In this document: piece after piece, positions 24,264 to 33,835 of the stretch
Position numbering within the stretch: the first letter of the stretch is position 1
How the letters are laid out: each line of letters begins with the position of its first letter
Origin: JBEIHX01 sp040381075
GTDB lineage: Bacteria; Pseudomonadota; Alphaproteobacteria; Caulobacterales; Aquidulcibacteraceae
Direction: 5' to 3'
Length of the DNA: 64,000 nt
Assembly: GCA_040381075.1 (NCBI GenBank)
Contig: JBEIHX010000006.1
Coordinates: 62,001-126,000 of the forward strand
The notes under the pieces: model-generated
The model's database searches: none
Told to the model about the DNA's origin: nothing
What the model saw: the letters and a program-made list of their open reading frames with translations, nothing else
Program-made: the position numbers and the translations under genes

Positions 24264-25955
24264 ATGCTTTGGCCTGACGTACGATCCGCCCGGAGCGGAG
24301 ACGCCGAGCTGCGACGGTCCCGTTTTGTGTTCCTGCAGAACGCCTGGGCGCTGATCGTAGCCGTGTGCGCCGCGGCGGCGCTGCTGGTGCGCAGCGAAGA
24401 GCCGACAGGTCTGGCGTTTGCAGCGCTGATCGCAGCGAGCCCCGCGTTTCTTGGCATGGCGCTCAATCAGAAGATCGACGGGCCGCTCGCCCAATGCGCA
24501 ATTGTCGTCTCGTGGACCATCGTCGCCGCCTGGGGAGCCGCCCTCTCCGGAGGCGCTCACTCGCCGCTTGCGGCGTTATTTCTGGTGGCGCCGCTTCTTG
24601 TCGCCTTGGTCTTCGACGACGAAGGTTTCGCTCTCGTCTCGGTCGTGTTCTCCGCGTTCGGCTATGCGGCTGCAAGCGCGTTCGCCGCCCTGGGAGCGGC
24701 CTCCGTTGGCGCGGGTCTCGTTGAACCGGCGCCGCAATTCGGCGCGCTGGCGACAATCCTGATGGCGGCGGCGTTTGCAATCGCGCACGGTGGCGCCGCA
24801 CCCCTTCGCCGACGCGCGTCAGAGGATGGCGGCGGGCAGTCCGACGCTGTGCCCGCAGAATCCCACGTTCATCTTCGCCTGGACCGAGAGGGGATGATCG
24901 CTTCGGTTGTCGGGGGCGCGCCGGGCGCCCTGTTCGGCCGCGACGATCGGGAACTTGTCGGTCGCCCGCTTGCGAGCCTGGTTGAAGATGCGGACGCTGC
25001 GGAGATATCCAGCGGCATTCAGCATGCACGCGACGGCGGCAAACCGTCCAGCGCGCGTGCACAGATCGCGTGGTCCGGCGGAGAGCGCCAACCTGGCCTG
25101 TTCGGTTTTGATCCGGATCGGACCGGCGGAGTGACGGCGCATGTCCGCGCCATTGGTCCGCGCCAGCCAGCCGCCACAGGCGCGCGGCAAATGCAGACCG
25201 CGACGCCACACGCGACTACGCTGGCGTCACAGGACCAGGCCTCGTCGGATACGGCGGCCCGGGCAGGCCTTATCGGCGAGATGGGGCATGAACTTGGAAC
25301 GCCGCTGAATGCGATCATGGGTTTTGCAGACGTCATGAATGAGGGCGTATTCGGTCCGCTCCCTGAGCAATACCGGGAGTATGTCCGCCATATTCTCGCC
25401 TCGGGCCGGCATATGCAGGAGGTGATCACCGGCGCTGTGGACCTCGCGCGCATGGAGGCCGGCAGGTACGAGCCGCATCTGTCGGAATTCGATCTAGCCC
25501 AGCCGCTGCGCGAGGCGATCGACATCGCGGCCGGCCTTCGCCTCTCTGAGGCGGCTCCGGTAACGCTGGACGTCGAGCCCACGCCGCTGTTGGTGCGCGC
25601 CGATCAGCGCGCGATGCGTCAGATCGCTCTCAATCTGATTTCCAACGCCCTTAAATTCACCCCGTCATCGGGAACGGTGAGCGTCAGCGCGCGCGCCACT
25701 GGGGCGCAGGATGATCCGATCGTAGAGCTGGTTGTGCGCGACACGGGGGCCGGCATAACAGAGCAGGATCTTGAGCGCCTGGGCGTGGCGTTCGCGCAGG
25801 GCGCACAGGAAGCCGGCCGCGGGCGCGGCGTTGGTCTGGGGCTATCCATCGTGCGGGCGTTGGCCGCCGGCCATGGCGGACACATGACAATCGACTCCAG
25901 GGTCGGTGAGGGAGCAACGGTCACGGTCCGTCTGCCCATCCGGAAAACGGTTTAG
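24264..25955 (+). CDS. Sensor histidine kinase, DivJ/PleC-like
   Basis: The 563-residue protein has an N-terminal block of about six membrane helices (residues 20-180) and a PAS-like domain (about 200-290, LDREGMIASVVGGAPGALFGRDDRELVGRPL). The HisKA domain carries the phosphorylatable histidine in GEMGHELGTPLNAIMGF (His near 342), and the ATPase domain has LNLISNALKFTP and GVGLGLSIVRALA. The stretch FGPLPEQYREYVRHILASGRHM after the H-box is typical of the PleC/DivJ group that controls the cell-cycle regulator DivK in Caulobacter relatives. Six helices plus PAS favour DivJ. The ATG at 24264 follows GAGGAAAG. No response-regulator gene is adjacent. Confidence 0.85.
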   Translation: MLWPDVRSARSGDAELRRSRFVFLQNAWALIVAVCAAAALLVRSEEPTGLAFAALIAASPAFLGMALNQKIDGPLAQCAIVVSWTIVAAWGAALSGGAHSPLAALFLVAPLLVALVFDDEGFALVSVVFSAFGYAAASAFAALGAASVGAGLVEPAPQFGALATILMAAAFAIAHGGAAPLRRRASEDGGGQSDAVPAESHVHLRLDREGMIASVVGGAPGALFGRDDRELVGRPLASLVEDADAAEISSGIQHARDGGKPSSARAQIAWSGGERQPGLFGFDPDRTGGVTAHVRAIGPRQPAATGARQMQTATPHATTLASQDQASSDTAARAGLIGEMGHELGTPLNAIMGFADVMNEGVFGPLPEQYREYVRHILASGRHMQEVITGAVDLARMEAGRYEPHLSEFDLAQPLREAIDIAAGLRLSEAAPVTLDVEPTPLLVRADQRAMRQIALNLISNALKFTPSSGTVSVSARATGAQDDPIVELVVRDTGAGITEQDLERLGVAFAQGAQEAGRGRGVGLGLSIVRALAAGHGGHMTIDSRVGEGATVTVRLPIRKTV

Positions 25956-26099
25956 GATCCGTCCTGGCGGCGTCCCGCGCGGCGGAATGGATTGTCCCGA
26001 TGCCCCTTGAGAGGCGATCTATCGGCTGCACGTCGGCCGGCGGGCAAATCCTCAGCTGCTCGAATCGGTGCATAAGGTTGCGTCGAAAGGAGCCGCGCC

Positions 26100-26525
26100 A
26101 TGTTCATCTGGAAGGTTTGGAGAGGCGAGAGCGGCCAAAAATATATATTTAAAATCAATTGGTTCAACAGAGGCCTGCCAAAAGATCACGGCGGTATCTA
26201 CGTAATGGTCCGGCGGCGTTTTCTGGTCTTCTTCAAGCCTCTCTATATCGGCAAGGCGGCCGATTTGCGCTCCCGCCTGATGGGCCACGAACGGTGGCGC
26301 GAAGCCTGGATCCACGGCGCCACTGAGCGCCACATCATGAAGGTGGGCTACGAGAACGTCCGCCAGGAGATCGAGGAAGACCTAATTCGGCGCTACAAGC
26401 CCAAGCTGAATGACATGATGGTGCCCGGCGAGAACGACGACGGGCCGGTGCATGACGTCAAACGGCGCGGCATATTTGGCGTGGTGTCCGGCTTCAGTTT
26501 GGCGCGCAAGAACAAGCTCGCCTGA
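26100..26525 (+). CDS. GIY-YIG domain protein
   Basis: This 141-residue protein contains a compact GIY-YIG nuclease-like domain. GGIYVMV and PLYIGKA are the two halves of the signature, LRSRLMGHERW supplies the conserved Arg, and EIEEDLIRRYKPKLN supplies the Glu and the closing E..LI..Y.P.LN motif. The full set of catalytic positions appears present. The function is open: stand-alone GIY-YIG proteins range from repair nucleases to decayed mobile elements. AAGGAG precedes the ATG. Bases 26138-26162 are markedly AT-rich for this window. Confidence 0.75.
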   Translation: MFIWKVWRGESGQKYIFKINWFNRGLPKDHGGIYVMVRRRFLVFFKPLYIGKAADLRSRLMGHERWREAWIHGATERHIMKVGYENVRQEIEEDLIRRYKPKLNDMMVPGENDDGPVHDVKRRGIFGVVSGFSLARKNKLA

Positions 26526-26556
26526 GGCCATCGCCAGTGTGAGGTTCTTGCCCGTG

Positions 26557-26604
26557 TGTGGGGGGCCGGTGTGGGGGGCCGGTGTGGGGGGCCGGTGTGG
26601 GGCT
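26557..26604. repeat. 13-bp tandem repeat, 3 units
   Basis: Three copies of CCGGTGTGGGGGG start at 26566, 26579 and 26592, with partial copies at both ends. They lie in the 250-base gap between the GIY-YIG gene and panB, which holds no other recognisable feature. Confidence 0.85.
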
Positions 26605-26772
26605 GGCGTCAGTCCGGTCCTTCTGGACGGTCGGCTCGGCTGTGGGTCCTGCCCCCTGCATGTCCTGCCTGCTGCATGTCCCGTCAGCTGCGGCTCATGG
26701 CAAGGGCCTGCATGGTGCAACAGCTGGGCGTATCGCCTTTCTTCCGCCTTTCAGCGCCGCTAGCGGTAGGCC

Positions 26773-27612
26773 ATGTCGCTCCAAACACCCCAAGCTGGCC
26801 CCGTTCGCCGCCGCAGCGTGCCAGAGATCACGGCCCGCAAAGGCGGCCCGCCGATCATTTGTCTTACCGCCTACAGCGCGCCGATGGCGAGCCTGCTCGA
26901 TCCGCATTGCGATCTGCTGCTTGTCGGCGACTCGGTTGGCATGGTTGTGCACGGGCTGTCGTCCACAGTCGGGGTGACGCTGGATATGATGATCCTGCAC
27001 GGCAGGGCCGTGATGAGAGGCGCGAAGTCCGCCCTGGTTGTCGTTGATCTGCCCTTCGGCAGTTACGAAGAAAGCCCTCAGGCCGCCTATCGATCCGCCG
27101 TCGAGGTCATGAAGGAAACCGGCTGTCAGGGGGTCAAGGTTGAGAGCGGCGTTGGGATCGCCGACACCATCGCTTTCCTTGTTGAACGCGGCATCCCCGT
27201 GATGGGCCATGTCGGTCTCCGGCCGCAGGCGATCAATGTCGCAGGCGGTTTCCGCACCACAGGCCGCAATGAAGACGAGCGTGTTCGTGTTCTGGCAGAG
27301 GCGCGGGCGGCGGATGAGGCTGGCGCCTTCGCCATCGTGGTTGAAGGCGTGACGGAGCCGTTGGCGCGTGAGGTGACCGCGCTCGTGCGTGCGCCGACGA
27401 TCGGCATCGGCGCCTCGGCGGTCTGCGACGGTCAGATCTTGGTTACGGACGACATGCTTGGCCTGTTCGATTGGACCCCGAGATTTGTTCGCCGATACGC
27501 CAACCTGCGTGAGGAAATCACGTCAGCGGCTCACGCTTACGCCCGGGACGTGCAGGCGCGTTCGTTCCCGGGCGCTGATGAGACCTATTCGCCCAAGCCC
27601 GCCAATGCATGA
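26773..27612 (+). CDS. panB: 3-methyl-2-oxobutanoate hydroxymethyltransferase
   Basis: PanB makes ketopantoate, the first committed step of pantothenate and coenzyme A synthesis, using methylene-tetrahydrofolate. The 279-residue protein shows the whole family pattern: CLTAYSAPMASLLD, LLVGDSVGMVVHG (metal-binding Asp), VVVDLPFGSYEESP, VKVESG, MGHVGLRPQ and a late VEGVTEPLA with IGIGASAVCDGQILVTDD. No panC or panD is nearby. About 140 bases follow before the YfgM-like gene. Confidence 0.97.
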   Translation: MSLQTPQAGPVRRRSVPEITARKGGPPIICLTAYSAPMASLLDPHCDLLLVGDSVGMVVHGLSSTVGVTLDMMILHGRAVMRGAKSALVVVDLPFGSYEESPQAAYRSAVEVMKETGCQGVKVESGVGIADTIAFLVERGIPVMGHVGLRPQAINVAGGFRTTGRNEDERVRVLAEARAADEAGAFAIVVEGVTEPLAREVTALVRAPTIGIGASAVCDGQILVTDDMLGLFDWTPRFVRRYANLREEITSAAHAYARDVQARSFPGADETYSPKPANA

Positions 27613-27750
27613 CGCCATCACGGTGGACGCCCAGCCCGGTCAGGTCAGGCTTCCACCCCGAGGGCTGTTTCCCCTCATTGTGCGGCGTGAGCGGCGCGGC
27701 TAGTCTCCGCGGCGCTCTGTGCGAAGCCCCTATGGCGCTGAGGCCCGACC

Positions 27751-28494
27751 GTGACAGATATTTTTCAGGAAGTCGAAGAGAGCCTGCGCGAGGAACGCGC
27801 CAAGTCCTTGTGGAGCCGGTCGTGGCCGTGGCTGTTGGGCGTGTTCGTCATCGCCGTGGCGGCGGTCGGCGGCTGGGAGGCCTGGAAGTGGCGCCAGGCA
27901 GACGTCGCGTCGAAGGCGTCAGAACAATATCTCGTCGCGCTGGATCACGCCTCGAAGGGCGAAACGGATGCGGCGCTTGCCAAACTCGACAAGCTGATTG
28001 AGTCGGGGCCGGACGGCTATAAGGCGCTTGCGTTCAACGTGCGGTCTGCTCTTTTGCTTGACAAGAACGACCTTGAGGGCGCCCGCAAGTCGCTGGAGCA
28101 AGCTGCGCTCACCGGGCCAGATGAGGAACTGCGGGCTCTCGCGAAATTGCGCGCAGCCTATCTGAGCGCCGACTCGGCGCCGCTCGATCAGCTGAAGCTT
28201 CAGCTTGCCGGGGTTAGCGATCGTGAGGACACGATTGGCTTTGCGGCGCGCGAGCTTATCGCAGCCAAGGCTTTTGCCGTTGGACAGACTGAGGAGGCGC
28301 GCAGGATTTATGATGTCCTGGCCCTCGCTCCCGAGGCCCCGGAAAGCATCCGACAGCGCGCGGAAATCGCTCGTGCGCTTCTCAAGGCCGGACCGGGCGC
28401 AGGCCAGCCGACGCCTGCTGGCGCGCCGCCAACTGCTCCAGCCCCGCCCTCCCAGACCCCTGCTCCCCCAACACCCGTCCCGGGAGGACGTTGA
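27751..28494 (+). CDS. YfgM-like TPR membrane protein
   Basis: The 247-residue protein begins at GTG 27751 with a short cytoplasmic head (DIFQEVEESLREERAKSLW) and one membrane segment (WPWLLGVFVIAVAAVGGWEAW). A periplasmic TPR_21-type helical domain of about 150 residues follows, ending in a Pro-rich tail. This is the layout of YfgM, a chaperone-like partner of the Sec translocon encoded next to bamB and der in many proteobacteria. The same order holds here: its stop overlaps the bamB start by one base. Confidence 0.88.
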   Translation: MTDIFQEVEESLREERAKSLWSRSWPWLLGVFVIAVAAVGGWEAWKWRQADVASKASEQYLVALDHASKGETDAALAKLDKLIESGPDGYKALAFNVRSALLLDKNDLEGARKSLEQAALTGPDEELRALAKLRAAYLSADSAPLDQLKLQLAGVSDREDTIGFAARELIAAKAFAVGQTEEARRIYDVLALAPEAPESIRQRAEIARALLKAGPGAGQPTPAGAPPTAPAPPSQTPAPPTPVPGGR

Positions 28495-29858
28495 TGCTGA
28501 AACCCCGCGAACTCGCAGTCGCCGCAACGATCGCGCTGCTAACCGGTTGCGCAGCCGCAGAGCGTGTCGGCGACGCCCTGTGGCCCTTTGAGGGCGACCC
28601 GGCCAAGGCGGAGGCAGCCAGTACAGAAAAGGAAGGCCGGGTTTCGATTCTGGCCTTTGAACAGCAATTGGACGCTGATCCGTCCCTCGCCGAGAAAGCA
28701 GTCGTCCTGCCGGAAATGACGGCGAACGCTGAGTGGGCTTTGCCGGGCGGGGTAGCCAGCAATGCGCCTGGACACCTTGCCGGAGAGGCCAAGCTGAACA
28801 CGGCCTGGCGGCGCGACATTGGCGAAACCGCGACTGACAACGGCCGCTCGGCGGCGCCGCCGATCATTGCTGCAGGGCGCGTGTATGTGATGAACGCTCG
28901 TCATGAGGTGCGCGCATTAAATGCGCGCACCGGCGCACCCGTGTGGTCGCAGAGCCTCGCGCCGGACCGCGGGCGGGATCAGCGCGCGATTGGTGGCGGC
29001 TTGGCCTTCGCCGACGGGCGGGTATTCGCCTCCACCGGCTATGGCTTCACTGTCGCGCTTGACGCGTCGACTGGACGTGAGCTGTGGCGCCGGTCTGTCG
29101 AAGCGCCCTTCGCCGGCGCTCCGACCGTTGCGTCAGGGCGGGTCTTTGTAACAGCCAACGACTCAGAGATCTTTGCGCTTGAGGCAGACACTGGCGACGT
29201 CCTGTGGACCTATCAGGCGATCGCAGAGAGCGCGCGCATTCTGACTGCGCCGAGCCCGGCTGTGCAGGCCGATACAGTGATCGCGCCATTCGCCTCCGGC
29301 GAGCTGGTGGCGCTTGCTGCCGCCAATGGTCGACGGCTTTGGTCGGACGCGCTGACGCGCGCCGGTCGACTGACCGCCCTCGCACAAATCAATGACATTG
29401 CCGGTCGTCCTGTGTCGGCGCGCGGCGTGGTCTATGCCGTCAGCCATTCGGGCGTGATCGCCGCAATCGACGAGCGCACCGGGCAGCGGATCTGGGCGCG
29501 CCCGATGGAGAGCATACAGACGCCGCTGGTTGCGGGGGATTTCCTGTTCGCCGTCACGATCGACAGCGAGCTCGTGTGTCTCGACGGCGCGACGGGCGGT
29601 GTGAAGTGGGTTAAGCGGCTTCGCCAGTATCGTGATGAAGATGACCGCAAGGGCAGGGTGGCCTGGACTGGGCCGCTGTTGGTTGGCGGGAAACTGGTTC
29701 TGTTTTCCTCTTTGGGCGAGGCTTTGACGGCGGATCCGACGACCGGCGAAGTGTTCGCACGCGCGGAACTGTCCGGGCCGGTCTTCACGCCTCCGGTGGC
29801 TGCGGGTGGTCTGATCTATGTCGTAACCGACAAGGGTCACCTTTACGCATTGAATTGA
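28494..29858 (+). CDS. bamB: Outer membrane assembly lipoprotein BamB
   Basis: BamB is the beta-propeller lipoprotein of the BAM complex that inserts outer-membrane proteins. The 454-residue protein has a lipoprotein signal (ATIALLTGCAAAERV, lipobox LTGC). Repeated PQQ-like blades follow, such as VYVMNARHEVRALNARTGAPVW, GYGFTVALDASTGRELWRR and GVIAAIDERTGQRIWARP. I take ATG 28494, which overlaps the previous stop; a TTG at 28491 is the alternative. It is seven bases from der, forming the conserved yfgM-bamB-der unit. Confidence 0.95.
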   Translation: MLKPRELAVAATIALLTGCAAAERVGDALWPFEGDPAKAEAASTEKEGRVSILAFEQQLDADPSLAEKAVVLPEMTANAEWALPGGVASNAPGHLAGEAKLNTAWRRDIGETATDNGRSAAPPIIAAGRVYVMNARHEVRALNARTGAPVWSQSLAPDRGRDQRAIGGGLAFADGRVFASTGYGFTVALDASTGRELWRRSVEAPFAGAPTVASGRVFVTANDSEIFALEADTGDVLWTYQAIAESARILTAPSPAVQADTVIAPFASGELVALAAANGRRLWSDALTRAGRLTALAQINDIAGRPVSARGVVYAVSHSGVIAAIDERTGQRIWARPMESIQTPLVAGDFLFAVTIDSELVCLDGATGGVKWVKRLRQYRDEDDRKGRVAWTGPLLVGGKLVLFSSLGEALTADPTTGEVFARAELSGPVFTPPVAAGGLIYVVTDKGHLYALN

Positions 29859-29865
29859 GGCTGCA

Positions 29866-31263
29866 ATGACGATCCGTACGGCGATCGTCGGCCGGCCAAA
29901 TGTTGGCAAATCGACCCTGTTCAACCGTCTTGCCGGACGGCGAGCCGCGATTGTGGACGACACCCCCGGCGTCACGCGCGATCGTCAGGAGATCCTCGGC
30001 CGACTGGGAGATATGGATCTCGCACTCGTCGACACCGCTGGGTTTGAGGATGTGCGCGATGAGTCGCTTGAGGCGCGTATGCGCGCCCAGACGGAAATGG
30101 CCATCGCCGACGCCGAGGTGGTGCTGTTTGTGGTGGATGCGCGTGCCGGGATTACGCCCCTGGACGAGCTGTTCGCCGATCTCCTGCGCAGGGCCGACAA
30201 ACCGGTCATTGTCGTCGCCAACAAAGCGGAAGGACGCGCCGGCAAGGACGGGGTCCTGGAGGCCTTCGCCCTTGGTCTTGGCGAGCCTGTGGCCGTGTCC
30301 GCTGAACATGGCGAGGGCATGTCGGACCTCTACGCCGCCATCCAGGGCGCTGTGCCGGATGTCGGCGGCATGCCGGATGACGCGGCTCCCCGATCCGAGG
30401 CGCTGACACAGCAGGATGAGGCGTTGGAGCCGCCCCACGACGGGGCGCGCCCGTTGCAGCTGGCGATAGTCGGACGCCCGAATGCCGGGAAGTCGACGCT
30501 GATCAATTCGCTCCTCGGTGAGGAGCGCCTCCTGACCGGACCTGAGGCTGGGATTACCCGGGATTCAATAGGCGTCAATTGGAACTGGGCCGACACGCCG
30601 GTCCGTCTGATTGACACTGCAGGCATGCGCCGCAAATCGAAGGTGGTGGAAAAGCTGGAAAAGCTTTCCGTGTCCGACACGATCAGCGCCATCCGGTTTG
30701 CCGAAGTGGTCGCTCTGGTGATGGACGCGCGGGAGGCTTTCGAGAAGCAGGACCTGCAGATTGCGGATCTTGTCGCACGCGAAGGCCGTGCAATCGTCTA
30801 CGTGCTCGCCAAGTGGGACCTTGTCGATAACCCACAGGCGCGCTTTGCCGCATTGCGGGAAACGGCTGATCGTTTGCTGCCGCAAACCCGCGGCGCGCCG
30901 CTGATCGCATTGTCTGCCCACACCGGCCTCGGTTTAAACCGGGTCATGCCGGCCGTGATGCAGGTCTATCAGGATTGGAACGCCCGGGTGAAGACCGGCG
31001 ATCTCAATCGCTGGCTGCATGAGGCGATGACCCGCAATCCTCCCCCGGTGGTCGACGGGCGCCGGATCAAGCCGCGCTACATCACCCAGATCAAGGCGCG
31101 ACCGCCGACATTCGTGTTGATGTGTTCGCGAGCTGATGATCTGCCGGACACCTATCGGCGTTTCCTGCTGAACGGCATCCGAAAAGCTTTCGCATTGCCG
31201 GCAGTGCCGATGCGCCTGTTTGTCCGCCAATCGCGCAATCCATATGCAACGGGCGAAGACTGA
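29866..31263 (+). CDS. der: Ribosome biogenesis GTPase Der (EngA)
   Basis: Der is an essential GTPase with two tandem G domains needed for 50S assembly. The 465-residue protein has a first P-loop GRPNVGKSTLFN near residue 8 with DTAGFED, a second P-loop GRPNAGKSTLIN near 203 with DTAGMRRKSKV, and the C-terminal KH-like domain (PPTFVLMCSRADDLPDTYRRFLLNGIR). Length and domain order are typical. It closes the yfgM-bamB-der operon and converges on the SDR gene across about 260 bases. Confidence 0.97.
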   Translation: MTIRTAIVGRPNVGKSTLFNRLAGRRAAIVDDTPGVTRDRQEILGRLGDMDLALVDTAGFEDVRDESLEARMRAQTEMAIADAEVVLFVVDARAGITPLDELFADLLRRADKPVIVVANKAEGRAGKDGVLEAFALGLGEPVAVSAEHGEGMSDLYAAIQGAVPDVGGMPDDAAPRSEALTQQDEALEPPHDGARPLQLAIVGRPNAGKSTLINSLLGEERLLTGPEAGITRDSIGVNWNWADTPVRLIDTAGMRRKSKVVEKLEKLSVSDTISAIRFAEVVALVMDAREAFEKQDLQIADLVAREGRAIVYVLAKWDLVDNPQARFAALRETADRLLPQTRGAPLIALSAHTGLGLNRVMPAVMQVYQDWNARVKTGDLNRWLHEAMTRNPPPVVDGRRIKPRYITQIKARPPTFVLMCSRADDLPDTYRRFLLNGIRKAFALPAVPMRLFVRQSRNPYATGED

Positions 31264-31520
31264 GCCGCGCCCCGGGCGATCCGGCGCTTGGCGTTGCAAC
31301 TGATTGCGCTTCGCCTTGCAGCTGCATCCGGATCGGCGCCGCCATCCTCGCGGATGGGACTGACGGCTGGCCTGAAGCCGGGCAATGGACCAAAACGCCG
31401 CCCTTGGCGGTCACGCCGATCTTTCGGTCCGGCTGGCGTCTGTCCAGTCAAGGGGGCGGGCGCATGCCTTGACTGCGCCAAAGTTGTTCAGTGGACGGCG
31501 CGCAAACCGGGCGCGACAAA

Positions 31521-32252
31521 TCAGGCAAAGGGGCCGAGCCCCGCCTCTTCGCGCCACACGATGCGTTCACCGTGACGCTGGCTGTTGGCGCGCAGCAGAT
31601 CCACGATGAACGGAGCAATCGCGGTTGGCGACGCAAGCTTTGCCTTGTCCTCTCCAGGCATATAGGCCGCACGCAACGCTGTCTGCATCGGTCCCGGGTC
31701 GATCAGGTTGACCCGCATCCTGGTATGCTCAACCTCGTCGGCATAGGCGCGCACCATTGCGTCAAGCCCGGCTTTCGAAGCTGCGTAAATTCCGACAAAG
31801 GCGCGCGGCTGAATGGCCGCCCCAGCTGAGACAAACACGGCCCGACCCGCAGGGGCTGCGCGCAGGAGTGGGTCGAGCGCTCTGATCAAACGCCAATTGG
31901 CGAGCAGATTGACCCGAATGACATCATCGACCATGCGTGGCTGGGCGGCCTGGAGCGGCGTCGCCGAGCCGAACATGCCTGCGTTGGCGAACAAAGCATC
32001 AATGCGGCCAAACCGCTCAGCGAGCGGGGCAGCAAGGCCGTCGATCATATCGACGGCTTTCAGGTCGAGCGGAATGATTGTCACCTGAGAGCCTCGCGCC
32101 TGGGCGCGATCGTCAAGCTGCTCCATGGCTTTCTGGCTGCGCGCAATCGCAACCACATGATAGCCGGCCAAATCCAGTGCATCCGCTACGGCGAAGCCCA
32201 GGCCGCGCGAAGCGCCGGTGACGACAGCCACGGGTCGGTTATCACTCGTCAC
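31521..32252 (-). CDS. SDR family oxidoreductase
   Basis: The 243-residue protein is a classical short-chain dehydrogenase. It has the nucleotide-binding TGASRGLG near the N-terminus, the LFANAGMFG motif (family NNAG), the catalytic Ser in FVSAGAAIQ and YAASK with the catalytic Tyr and Lys. DPGPMQT follows. The substrate cannot be read. I take GTG 32252, preceded by GAGTGAGAG; a TTG at 32258 is also in frame. It begins 26 bases after purF and is probably read with it. Confidence 0.88.
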   Translation of the reverse strand: MTSDNRPVAVVTGASRGLGFAVADALDLAGYHVVAIARSQKAMEQLDDRAQARGSQVTIIPLDLKAVDMIDGLAAPLAERFGRIDALFANAGMFGSATPLQAAQPRMVDDVIRVNLLANWRLIRALDPLLRAAPAGRAVFVSAGAAIQPRAFVGIYAASKAGLDAMVRAYADEVEHTRMRVNLIDPGPMQTALRAAYMPGEDKAKLASPTAIAPFIVDLLRANSQRHGERIVWREEAGLGPFA

Positions 32253-32278
32253 GCGCAACTCTCACTCTGTGCAACGCC

Positions 32279-33805
32279 TTAAGCATCCACCAGGAAAGAC
32301 AATTGGCGCTCCTTCTCAGCCATCGACCGATCACGATCGAGCAGGCGTGTGGGGTAGTCGCCGGTGAAATAGTGGTCCGTGAACTGTGGCGCGCGAGCAT
32401 CGCGACCGGTTTCACCCATCGCGCGATAAAGTCCGTCGACCGAGAGAAATCCCAGCGTGTCCACGCCGAGCGCTTCAGTCATCTGCCCAAGCGTCAGATT
32501 CGCGGCGATGAGATCGGAGCGCTCCGGCGTATCGATGCCATAATAGTCCGGCCAGAGGATCGGAGGGCTTGCAGAACGCAGGTGCACCTCAGCGGCGCCG
32601 GCCTCCCGCACCATCTGCACGATCTTCCTGGATGTTGTGCCGCGGACAATTGAATCGTCGACCAGAATGACACGCTTGCCGTCGATCTGGCGTCGATTTG
32701 CTGACAGTTTCATCCGCACCCCAATCTGGCGGCTCTGCTGGCTCGGCTGGATGAAGGTGCGCCCGACATAATGGTTTCGAATGATGCCGAGCTGAAAGGG
32801 CAGTTGGGCCTGCTCCGCATAACCGAGTGCGGCTGGAACCCCTGAATCCGGCACGGGCACCACGACGTCAGCTTCAACATGGGTTTCCATCGCCAGGTGT
32901 GCGCCCATGCGCTGGCGGACGTCATAAACCGAGCGCCCGTTCATGATCGAGTCTGGCCGAGCGAAGTAAACATATTCAAAGACGCATGGCCGCGCCCGCT
33001 GCGGAGCAAACGGCTTGATCGAACGCACAGCGTTCTGATCAATTACCACGATCTCACCGTTCTCAATGTCACGAACGAAACGCGCGCCAATAATGTCCAG
33101 CGCGCACGTTTCCGAGGCGAGGATCGCAGCCCCGTCAAGATCGCCCAGAACCAGCGGACGAATGCCGAGTGGATCGCGCGCGCCAATCAGCTTCTTGTTC
33201 GTCAGCGCGGTTATCGCGTAGCCCCCTTCGATCAGTGACAGGGCCTCGATGAAGCGATCCAGGAATCTGGCTTTGCGCGATCGCGCCACGAGTTGGAGGA
33301 TGACTTCCGAATCTGATGTGCTCTGGAAGATCGCGCCGTCCTGAACAAGGTCCTCGCGCAATCCGCGGGCGTTCGTCAGGTTTCCATTGTGCGCGATGGC
33401 GAGGCCACCGGCTGCGAGATCGGCGAACAATGGCTGTGTATTGCGAAGGATTGCGCCCCCCTGCGTGGAGTAGCGCACATGGCCAATCGCCGTGTGTCCC
33501 TTCGTGCGGCGCGGCATGTCCTCGCCGGTGAAACTGTCGCCGACGAGACCGAGATGGCGTTCATGATGGAAGAGTTCACCATCGAAGGTGCAGATGCCGC
33601 ACCCTTCCTGTCCGCGGTGCTGAAGGGCGTGAAGCCCCAAAGCGGTCAGTACGCCTGCCTCCGCGTGGCCGAAAACCCCGAACAGGCCGCATTCTTCCCG
33701 TGGCCGACCGCGATAGCGGTCAACGTCAATGCTGATTTCATCCTCTGCGGGGCGCCAAAGTCGGGCGGCAGGCCCGGCCTCGGGTTGGGGAGCTGTATCG
33801 CTCAT
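32279..33805 (-). CDS. purF: Amidophosphoribosyltransferase
   Basis: PurF makes 5-phosphoribosylamine from PRPP and glutamine, the first step of purine synthesis. The 508-residue precursor has a 38-residue propeptide before the catalytic Cys39 (PREECGLFGVFGH). A class II glutamine amidotransferase domain (HALQHRGQEGCGI, RYSTQGG, AHNGNLTN) comes next, then the phosphoribosyltransferase domain with the PRPP loop VILVDDSIVRGTTSRK. The gene follows cvpA by about 30 bases, an order conserved in many proteobacteria. Confidence 0.98.
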   Translation of the reverse strand: MSDTAPQPEAGPAARLWRPAEDEISIDVDRYRGRPREECGLFGVFGHAEAGVLTALGLHALQHRGQEGCGICTFDGELFHHERHLGLVGDSFTGEDMPRRTKGHTAIGHVRYSTQGGAILRNTQPLFADLAAGGLAIAHNGNLTNARGLREDLVQDGAIFQSTSDSEVILQLVARSRKARFLDRFIEALSLIEGGYAITALTNKKLIGARDPLGIRPLVLGDLDGAAILASETCALDIIGARFVRDIENGEIVVIDQNAVRSIKPFAPQRARPCVFEYVYFARPDSIMNGRSVYDVRQRMGAHLAMETHVEADVVVPVPDSGVPAALGYAEQAQLPFQLGIIRNHYVGRTFIQPSQQSRQIGVRMKLSANRRQIDGKRVILVDDSIVRGTTSRKIVQMVREAGAAEVHLRSASPPILWPDYYGIDTPERSDLIAANLTLGQMTEALGVDTLGFLSVDGLYRAMGETGRDARAPQFTDHYFTGDYPTRLLDRDRSMAEKERQLSFLVDA

Positions 33806-33835
33806 GGGCCTTGCCCTCCCTGCGGCGGCGGTGGG

